Positions 54,245-63,200 of a stretch of 64,000 nt of DNA are shown piece by piece (position 1 is the stretch's first letter; the number at the start of each line of letters is the position of its first letter). The notes below the pieces were generated by a model. It did no database searches. It had not been told where the DNA came from and worked only from the letters and a program-made list of their open reading frames with translations. The translations under genes were made by a program, and so were the position numbers. The DNA comes from Rhynchopus sp. YZ270_cl-10 (Eukaryota > Euglenozoa > Diplonemea > Diplonemida > Diplonemidae): the NCBI GenBank assembly GCA_964035575.1, contig OZ037841.1, positions 186,001 through 250,000 of the forward strand. Direction: 5' to 3'.

Positions 54245-55240
54245 GAAAGATTCGCCACAAAATCTTTCCAAAGAAAAAAAAATCGAGCAAAAAGTCCTAG
54301 TGGAACCCAACTTAGATGAGTGTAGCTCTGTTGACAGCATGTCTAAAAATCGATTTCCCTAACGATTTACACTGAAACACCACTACACAACGTAAAAATG
54401 CGATTTTTTCACGTTTTTTGGCATCTACAGGCCCGAAACACCCCCAGAATGGGTCAGAACGACCCTGTGAGCTGAAAATTCACAAAAAAAGCACCCTGCA
54501 ATACGAAAAAATAGTGAAAACCCGGCTTCTAGTGTGTTTTGGGTGGGAATAAGGCAAAGGATAGTCAGAAAAACAGTGATTTTGGTGGTGGTTCTAACGG
54601 ACTTCCAAAGTGCACTCAGATGCACAAAAGTTTTCGATTCTTGCTTCTTTTGACAGATTTGACATCAAATCTTTCCAAATATGTAAAAATCTTTTCACGA
54701 AAATGAGTAGAACCCCACTTATCAACTCTACTAGCCTTACGACCTTAGCAACGTTTAAACCCGTGATTGGTGGTAAAATCTCACCAAAATCCGAGGATAT
54801 CACCGATGCATAAAAGTTTTCGATTTTTGCGTATTTTGAAAGATTTGAACAAAATCTTTCCACACAAAAAAAGTGTTTTCACGAAAACGAGTAGAAAATT
54901 TTTGATCACATGGAGACTCTGAAAAGTGACCCTTTTTTCGTACTTTTCCACGCTCCCCGGCATCCAAGGAAAACCCAGATGCATAAAAGTGTTCTTAGAT
55001 GGCGTATTTTGAAAGATCGGTGAAAAATCTTTCAAAATATAAAAAAATGTTTTTCTGAAACTGAGTAGAACCCCAGTAATAGCCTAGTGGTATTAGGAGG
55101 GTTATTTCAGGGGGTGTTGGTCAAAAAACATGATTTTCCGTGGCAGCTCCGCTTTCCCCCCAGCATCCAAAAAAATATTAGATGCACAAAACTTTTCGAT
55201 TCTTGCTTCTTTTGAAAGATCGGCGCAAAATCTTTCAAAA
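54245..55240. repeat. Five diverged units, each with a GAAAGAT...ATCTTTC hairpin
   Basis: Hairpin cores lie at about 54245, 54650, 54838, 55011 and 55213. Four are preceded by a GATGCA(C/T)AAAAGT stretch and a TTCGATT-like stretch, and several are followed by an (A/T)GAGTAGAA segment. Unit spacing is about 175-200 bp for the last four. Divergence is large, so these are old compared with the terminal repeats. Confidence 0.6.
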
Positions 55241-55592
55241 TATAAAAAATGTTTTTCCCATTTTGAGTAGAATATTCCTAATTGTATGGCGCCATTCTGC
55301 TACCCATATATGGGTATCTGGGGTCTAAAGGGTTAAAGGGGCTAAGGACCACTTACACAACGGCAGCCTCCACAAAGAGTGAGGCAGAGATACAAATACG
55401 AAACTCTGGCCAGACACTTTTACGTTTATCTAAAATAACCAACATCCCAAAACAAAAAAATCTACGTTACAGACAAAAAATCGCCAAAACATTTCCAACA
55501 AAATGACACATTTTAAATACAACGTACAATCCGCCAGATTTATCTCGACCGACTAAGTCACCACGCTGCCATTCAACATATCACCCCCTTCT

Positions 55593-56582
55593 TTACGCAA
55601 ACGTTCCATCCACCCTGTGGACGAAGTCGTTGTACTGAACGTTGTTGCGGGTCAGGGGCGATGCTGGCCGTGTTGTGTATAGCATGGAATCGATCGGGTT
55701 TGCAGGCTGTTCTTGGACGTAGACGGGGGCTGGGTCCTGCTGGACGACGACAGGGACGGGCGGGGGGTGGTTGTCCACTGGACGGAGGATCCGCTTCGGC
55801 GTTTCGTACCCTGGGCTGACGTAGGTTGCAAGCTTGCGTCGTGCTGCTGCCTCATCTTTGCGCACCTTCCACGCCCCCACACCAGCAAAGATCAACGCCG
55901 TCAGACAACACACAAAACAGAACACCATCACGAAGTACCCAGCCCCAAGCTCCACCCCGATACTGTACACATTGCGGTAGGTGTACCCTGCCACCACAGG
56001 GGGGAAGCGGTCCTCGTAGAAGTCCTTCACCTCTTTGTAGGAGACGAGAGGGAAGACGATGATGGGGATCATGGCCAGCAGGGTGCCTGCTGCAACGATG
56101 GAAGGGAAGATCAGCGCATTGAGCCTGAGGAAGGCTACCACGACGGCACCGATGAGAACGGCAAGGACGAAGAAGAGGAACGTGATGGTCGTGTAGATGC
56201 CATCCTTGAAGGTTTGGCAGCTGAAGTCCACGGGGCGGATGTTGTTCATCGTGGCGACGAAGCCGCAGACATGGTCGTCGGTGTTCCCGTTGTTGCTCTT
56301 ACAGCGTTCCGCACCACAATAGTTCAGCGCGCTGTCAAATGTCCACTGACCCAGACAGCACACCTCAGTTGACGTCCTAAAGAGCCCTATCCTCTGTTCA
56401 ATGTCAGAGTGTCCTAAATAGTCGTCAGGTGTCGTCGTAACGTCGGTCTTGACCCACTCCGGCACCGCCAGCGCAACTATGACAAGAACAATCGAGATAA
56501 GAAGAAACACAACGGAAACAATAATCAGCCAGTTCAGACGCTTCGACTTTACTAGCGACTCGGTGCTCTTCTGTGTCACCAT
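55593..56582 (-). CDS. Four-transmembrane claudin/PMP22-like membrane protein
   Basis: Single exon, 329 residues. Four hydrophobic helices: WLIIVSVVFLLISIVLVIVA near residues 18-42, TTITFLFFVLAVLIGAVVVA near 131-150, LIFPSIVAAGTLLAMIPIIV near 156-180, and AGYFVMVFCFVCCLTALIFA near 216-236. The first extracellular loop has VPEW, then CCLGQW and paired cysteines, similar in layout to the W...GLW..C..C loop of claudin/PMP22 proteins. The cytosolic tail (residues 245-329) is basic then Pro/Val-rich with RPVDNHPPPVPVVVQQDPAP, a possible SH3/WW ligand. It is probably at the cell surface. True claudin homology cannot be shown by eye. Confidence 0.75.
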   Translation of the reverse strand: MVTQKSTESLVKSKRLNWLIIVSVVFLLISIVLVIVALAVPEWVKTDVTTTPDDYLGHSDIEQRIGLFRTSTEVCCLGQWTFDSALNYCGAERCKSNNGNTDDHVCGFVATMNNIRPVDFSCQTFKDGIYTTITFLFFVLAVLIGAVVVAFLRLNALIFPSIVAAGTLLAMIPIIVFPLVSYKEVKDFYEDRFPPVVAGYTYRNVYSIGVELGAGYFVMVFCFVCCLTALIFAGVGAWKVRKDEAAARRKLATYVSPGYETPKRILRPVDNHPPPVPVVVQQDPAPVYVQEQPANPIDSMLYTTRPASPLTRNNVQYNDFVHRVDGTFA

Positions 56583-57002
56583 TTTGTTTGTTTTTTTTAG
56601 AAGTCTGTGAAGGTGACGGTGTAAAGAGAGAGTGAAAACACTAAACGGGGAAGAATTTCTTACGATTGGGTTTCACCCCCCTCATCAACTAGTTGAAAGC
56701 CTTTTCTGCTGCGAGTTGAAGGTTCTTATGTACGTATGCTTGACAATGACGTCGTTCAGCTCTTTTGATCTGTTCATGTCAGGATGTTGAGCGCCTTACG
56801 GTTTTGCAGCGTTCCATATGAACAACACAGGGGGGACCCGCCAGACGGGGTATATTTTTCACAACGTAAAAGTAAAGTTACCTTTTTTTTCCCATTGCAT
56901 TTGTTTCAAAAAAAGGGAGACAAAGGAGAGGGGCCATGGTTCCATGCTGATTGGAAGTGTTCGCTAAAGTGGAAAAAAATGTGACAAAGGCAAATGCCGA
57001 GG
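56583..57002. other. Intergenic region, nothing recognised
   Basis: 5' flank of the tetraspan gene, with no coding features. The last 8 bases (56995-57002) are the left target duplication of the next element. Confidence 0.5.
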
Positions 57003-57990
57003 CAGTGCTCTCAAGATCCTCCACGTAGGGGAGGATATTTCCTCCAGGGGCTTTTTTTTTTTTTTTGTGACAACTGCCTTGCAAAGGTTGTAGGGGAGGA
57101 AATGAAAACATATCTGAGTTGTGCCCGAATTTTTTTGGTGTGAGCGATGTAAACACGACACAACTTATTCACAGAAAAGTTTTTGATTTTGTCCCTACAC
57201 ACTCCACAAAAATCCGGTGCGATCAACGAAAAATTCTTTTTCTGATTTCGTTTCTTTCTTTATCAGACTAGCTTAAACTCAGATAACAGTTTTTATTTTT
57301 TTCAGGCTTTTTTGGTGGATTTCCTCCATTTTTTTTTTTTTTTTGGCGGGCTCGGGTGGAGGATTATCCTCCTAGGGGTTTTATAGTGAGGGGTCACTTT
57401 GTCTCCCCCGAGGGAGCCAATATTTTCCCGAGCCTGTATGCACCGTCCAGGGCTGCACCTTAAAAAAAATTTGCCTGCGGCGCCATTTCCATTTTTTACT
57501 ACTCAAAAAAAGTGTTCGTTGAGTGATTCTGTGGTGTAAAAGGAAGCATTTTTACACCGTACACTAATTTTTTTTCGCCTGCGGCGCCATTTATATTATT
57601 TTTTTGCTCCGCAAAAAAATAGAGTTGGCAATGTCTTTGGATACCCTTGCATTTTGCAGCCAAAAATGCAACGCGACCAAAGCTGCAAATTTTTTGCCAT
57701 TTTTAAAAAATTACCCGCCGTTGCATCAGCCCCTGCTTCTGGAAGACGTATTGGTTTTGTACGGTTCGTGGAGCGTACGGTGCAAGGGAAAGGATTAGAT
57801 TTCCGTTTTTTTGTTAACTCGCAAAATTGACCCGCCTCTCCGCTCTGTGGCTGTCAGGGAGGCGCGCGCGAAGCGCGCGACGACCGCTTGTTGCGGGGGG
57901 AAAATTTTTTTTTGGGGGGTTTTTTTGCAAAAATGAATCCTCCTCATTTCGAAAATTCTGCTTTTTTCGTGGAGGATCTTGAGAGCCCTG
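57003..57990. mobile_element. Non-autonomous hAT-type element 1
   Basis: Inverted ends of 23 bp with one mismatch (left CAGTGCTCTCAAGATCC..., right complement CAGGGCTCTCAAGATCC...) are bordered by the same 8 bases, TGCCGAGG, at 56995-57002 and 57991-57998. CAG-initiated ends with an 8-bp target duplication fit hAT. Size 988 bp, no transposase. Inside, the sequence CCTGCGGCGCCATTT occurs twice (57474 and 57577), and CTCC/GGAG-rich short inverted repeats are present. Confidence 0.8.
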
Positions 57991-58037
57991 TGCCGAGGTC
58001 ACTTTTTTTTTTTTTTTTTTTTTTTTTGTCAAATATT

Positions 58038-58660
58038 CAGGGTGTTTCCTAATTTGCTTCCGCTTCCGGGGATTTGGAAAAAATTGGCCAGGGAAAAAAT
58101 TTGCGGGAAAAAATTAGGGACGTGTTTAAAGTGCTTATGTTTTGGTATTTTCCCGAAAAAAGTATGTTCGCTGTTCTGGATCGCTCCAATCATTCAAATA
58201 AAGCAGTTTTCGGGAATTTTTATTTTCACCGATGTTGGGTACCGTGCGCCTGCGGCGCTGCCTGTTTCTACAGGCAAACACTTGGCCCCCTTTACCTTAC
58301 ACTGACGGGTTTTGACCAAAACCAAGGACTTGTCCATTTCGTCAAATTGACCCCACCACAGAACGCACGGATTCCGGAAATGCAAATGCCGGTGTTTTCG
58401 GGCATTTTCATGTTTTCAGGATCAGGGAGAGAAAATCTGGGTTGTGGGATTTACCTGGTCCCCTTTACCTCACACTCATTTTGACCAACACCAAGAACTT
58501 GGCCATTTCGGCAAATTGACCCCACCACAGCGCGGACGGATTCCGGAAATGCCATTCGCGGTGTGTTTTGGGCCTGAAAACCTACCGTTTCTTCAGGGAA
58601 AAAATTTGCTTCCGGATGTCGAAATTTTCCGGAAAAGTTCCGAAATTAGGAAACACCCTG
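58038..58660. mobile_element. Non-autonomous hAT-type element 2
   Basis: Perfect 18-bp inverted ends (CAGGGTGTTTCCTAATTT at 58038-58055, complement at 58643-58660) with a perfect 8-bp target duplication CAAATATT (58030-58037 and 58661-58668). Size 623 bp. A ~170-bp unit containing CAAATTGACCCCACCACAG occurs twice inside (58343 and 58512). The same 19-mer is in the Helitron 3' region (about 9174). The perfect ends and duplication suggest recent insertion. Confidence 0.9.
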
Positions 58661-58668
58661 CAAATATT

Positions 58669-60206
58669 TTTTCGTACACCAGCCTTATTTGAAAGGCTGG
58701 TCTTTCCCCTCTCCGCTAGAGAAGGCATGATCGCAACCTACAAAGCAGATTTTCGTTTCAAAAAAAAATTCGGGGGAGGGGAGAAAAAAAAAAAACACAC
58801 AAAAAAGTATTGCCCAGGAAGTGTCATCGCCTGAGAGCAGGCAATTATCCAGGACAAATTCTTCTTTTTGTTGTCAGGGGCCATTCCGCCACACCCTAGG
58901 CTAGTGTGTGTTTTTCTTTTTTCTTCTTCTTTTTTCTCGAGGGTGTTTTGACAGGTAGGAGGGGACAGAGCAGGGGAGAAAACAAAAAAGAGGAAGCCAG
59001 ACTTTTCATGCTAGACACTCGCAGAGGGAAATGCAAGCACAAAATAAACAAATAAAAAAAAATAAAAATAAAAAGAGAGAAAAAGAGAAGGAGAAAAAAA
59101 GTTGGTCAGGAGAGCCACACCTCTCATGCTTGGTCACCTGAAATTAAAAAAAAAACACACTAAAAATAAAAAAAACACACTAAAAAAGAGCCGAAATTCG
59201 CACCGTACCGCAGCTGTACAGAAAAAAAGAAGAAGAAGAAATCTGCGTCTGTGCTAATTGCATGACGCACAAAGCACAGAAACACACATATTTTCTTGCA
59301 TCGATCACCTTAGGCAAGTATTGTACCCTTTTGTAGTGTAGGTAGATAAACGAAATATCGGGACAGCAAATCGGAAGAACGCGAAAACTACTCCATACAG
59401 GGGGGAAAAAAGGGTGTTTTTGTTATTGGTATGACAGCTCCACGCGGAAGCAGTCTTCAGGACAGAACAACCTCCTAAGCCACCGAATAGGAAGCATCTG
59501 CCCAGCAATAACGAAAGCGTCGCTTGAAAAAAGAAAAAAAAAAAATAGGAAAAAAAAAGGCAAGGTTCATTTTTATAAGTGCGCACAACCTTACAATACA
59601 AATACGCACACAAAAAAGTAGCCTCAAGATGACCTTAGCTCTGGGCTTCGTCATAAAAGAAGAAAAAAAAAATGATAAAACAGGGGGGACGTAGTTCCAA
59701 GAATACGAGCACTCAGACTACGTGGCAGTCAGGACAGGAGGGGGAAAAAAAGGGATTTGGGTACGTGGCAGAAAGAGAGAGAGAAAATTCAATTGTTCCA
59801 ATACTACACATAATCACGCAGCGAGCTTGAAAGGGTTTCGAACAGCACAACAAATGGTGTCTTCTTCAGGGATACATCCCAACACCACCGTCGGAACCGT
59901 TTTGCCCGTCAGTCTCTGCAACATATGGTAGCGTACTCGTTGTTTTCGTTACACTTCAATAATTATGCCACTTTGGTAACTGTGTACAAAGTGGTTTGTT
60001 CCCTGGTTGTGTTCACCGTTGTGTGTTATTACAACACCGGAGTGCGTATCTGACACAGAGTGTTTCGCAGTGATGCGGCAACGAAGCCACAGAACAAAGC
60101 ATACACAACACAGCTCGAAAAGGTGCTGCGTCGTGCAATGCGGTAAAAAAAAAAGAGAAAATTAAAATTAAATGCATGATCACCCACACAGCGCTTCTGC
60201 AGGTGT
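58669..60206. other. AT-rich intergenic region
   Basis: 3' flank of the CUB-repeat gene plus spacer. Long A-rich tracts (59040-59180) and no coding frame with recognisable features. Confidence 0.5.
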
Positions 60207-63200
60207 CTAGACACCCTCCGCTTTGTTCTCAGCGGCAATAGGTTCCGTCTCTAAAGCAGGAGTCGCCCTGTTGTCCTTCTTGCACACCACAAACAATCCA
60301 AGCAAGACAATAAGCAGCAAAGCAACACCACCCACGCAGATCCCCACAATAGCGCCAACAGGGAAGTCGTCGTCCGTCTGCGGTGTCGGCGTCAGCAGGG
60401 TGCACACCCTCCCCAGCAGGACGTGCCCGGCAGCGCAGTTCAGCGGCACACACACACCGCCAAGAATCACCACAACTTCCGCACCCGTCACATCCCTGCA
60501 CTGCAGTGCGTCCATCGACGCAAGCCCAGCCGACTGCACTGTCCCCACCACGTCGTTCGCAGCAGACATCCCCGCCGTCAGCTCCTCCACCATGTCCAGT
60601 GCCGCCACATCCAGCAGCGGCACGTTGTCCATGTGCACAAACACGTTCAGCGACCCACACTCAGTCTCAGTCTCCGACACCGTCCCCTGCACAACGCTCT
60701 TCACCACCGACGCCAGGCGCCTCCCCTTCCCAGCCCCGTCGTCACAGTCCACGTCCAGTGTCGCACGCACCACATCCGACACACGTGTTGCGCTGTTCAC
60801 ACAGATGTGTGAAACATCCCCGTTCCGCTTGTTCCGTGGCTTGTCGAAACCAGTTCCGCATGTGCACTGGTTCTTGTCTGTGTCGCATGTGGCTCCCATG
60901 TCACCGTACTTCGTACACTCCTCATCAGACACACACCACTTCACTAACGAGGAACGTGGTGAGTCTGTTGCGGGTGCTGGTGTCACAGGTGCGGGTGTCG
61001 GAGGTGCGGGTGTCAAAGGTGCTGGTGTCACAGGGGCTGCTGTCGGAGGTGACGGTGTGGGAGGTGCATCAGTAGACGGTGCAAGTGTTGCTGGTGCTCC
61101 TGTTCCACTCATGCAGATGTAGTCAAAGTCAAGAGACCCGTTGCCAGTCACGTACCAACCAGAACGGAACTGCACAAGCACCGATCCTGCAAAGGTGTAG
61201 CTGGTGTCGTTCTTCTCACCAGACTCGTGGAAAGGGAAGCCAGTGATCTCGTCTCCCTCCATTTCGTACACATTCACGTAGTCTGTGCCAGCAGTTGTGT
61301 CGAACGTGTTGAACCTGATCCCAACCCTGCCACTGTGGCATGCAATCGACCAACACTCAGTTGACGATGTCTGTGTGCTCAAGGTACCACTCCCGTCTGG
61401 CAGCGACGTCGTGGTCGGGCAGGATGGTGTGAAGTTGAAGGCAGCAGGGTTGCTCATCGAGATCTGAGGTGCTGCCATGTTGCATCCCCACGAGTACTGG
61501 AAGCCTCCACACCCACCACGGTAGCAGTTTCTGCCCTGAGCAAGGAAGGACACGTTCCCGTCAGCTGTGAACCTTGTGGTTCCGAAGTGTGGGCCGTACG
61601 CAGTTGTGTAAAACACCTGTGCATCCTCGTTGTTCACAGAGAAGTTTCCAACGTAGAACAGCTGGTAGTTCATCTCAAGTGTTCCGTTGCAGGAAATGGT
61701 GTTCACCAGTGGTGTGTAGAAGTAGTCGTAGCCCAGGTAAGGTGTCACTGTGGCACTGTCAGGAGCTGAGTTGCTAGCATCATGAGTGGTGTGAACAGCA
61801 TCAATCTCAGGTGCATCCATCCCACAACCCCAAGAGAACTCCACAGAGCTGCTGCAGTCGCCACTCACACACGCATCCACAACTGCTGTCAGCTTCACAT
61901 CCCAGTATGCGTTGAACGTCACAGAGTTGTATTGTGCGTCTGTCCTCAGTGCCGTCGTTGTCCCGTTGTCCACCATAAACTTACCACCAAAGCTGGGGTT
62001 GTACGTGATCTGAAGTCTGCCAACACAGCTCAGGGTCCAGCACGTCTCGGCACCTGGAGAAAGCGAAGTGTCCAGAGACCCAGACAGCGCACTCAGGGTC
62101 GTGCATGGTCCAGCAGATGACGGTGTTGGTGTGATGGGTGTGATCGGAGGTGACGGTGTGGGAGGTGCCGTAGGTGCCCCATCCATGCAGACGTAGTCAA
62201 AGTCAAGAGACCCGTTGCCAGTCACGTACCAACCAGAACGGAACTGCACAAGCACCGATCCTGCAAAGGTGTAGCTGGTGTCGTTCTTCTCACCAGACTC
62301 GTGGAAAGGGAAGCCAGTGATCTCGTCTCCCTCCATTTCGTACACATTCACGAAGTCTGTGCCAGCAGTGGTGTCGAACGTGTTGAACCTGATCCCAACC
62401 CTGCCACCTTCACATGCAATCGACCAACACTCGGTTGATGATGTCTGTGTGCTCAAGGTGCCTGAGCTGGGCAGTGACGTCGTGGTCGGGCAGGATGGTG
62501 TGAAGTTGAAGGGAGCAGGGTTGAGATACGAAAGCTGAGGAGCTGCCATGTTGCATCCCCACGAGTACTGGACACCTCCACACCCACCACGGTAGCAGTT
62601 TCTGCCCTGAGCAAAGATGGTCACGTTCCCGTCAGCTGTGAACCTTGTGGTTCCGAAATGTGGAGCATAAGCGTTGGTGTGCAACATTTCCTCGTCACCA
62701 CTATTGATCCAGAAGTATCCAACGTAGAACATCCGGTAGTTCATCTCAAGTGTTCCGTTGCAGGAAATGGTGTTCTCCAGTGGCACGTTGAAGTAACTGT
62801 AGCCCAGGTTAGGTGTCACGATGCCACTGTCAGGAGCAGAGTTGTTGTCGTAAGTGGCGTTAGCAGCATCAATCTCAGGTGCATCCATCCCACAACCCCA
62901 AGAGAACTCCACAGAGCTGCTGCAGTCGCCACTCACACACGCATCCACAGCTGCTGTCAGCTTCACATCCCAGTATGCGTTGAACGTCACAGAGTTGTAA
63001 TGTGCGTCTGTCCTCAGTGCAGTTGTTGTCCCGTTCTCAACCACAAACTTACCAACAAAGCTGGGGTTGTACGTGATCTGAAGTCTGCCAACACAGCTCA
63101 GGGTCCAGCACGTCTCAGCACCTGATGGCAGTGAGGTGTTGTCCACAGTCCCAGACAGTGCACTCAGGGTCGTGCATGGTCCAGCAGATGACGGTGTTGG

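Larger units (their letters stand above)
52603..55332. mobile_element. Non-autonomous piggyBac-type element
   Basis: Perfect 14-bp terminal inverted repeats (CCCTTTAGACCCCA at 52603-52616, complement at 55319-55332) sit directly inside TTAA on both sides (52599-52602 and 55333-55336). TTAA targeting plus CCC-initiated ends is the hallmark of piggyBac. A 16-bp palindrome (TACCCATATATGGGTA) lies just inside the right end at 55301-55316. No transposase frame is visible in the 2,730 bp, so it depended on another copy. It contains a nested element (52767-54114) and a set of hairpin-bearing repeats (54245-55240). Confidence 0.8.

Noticed and set aside
36000-60000. tRNA or rRNA genes in the spacers
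   Set aside because: Reading for the conserved TPsiC-arm (GGTTCGAATCC-like) and A-box signals gave no pair at proper spacing.
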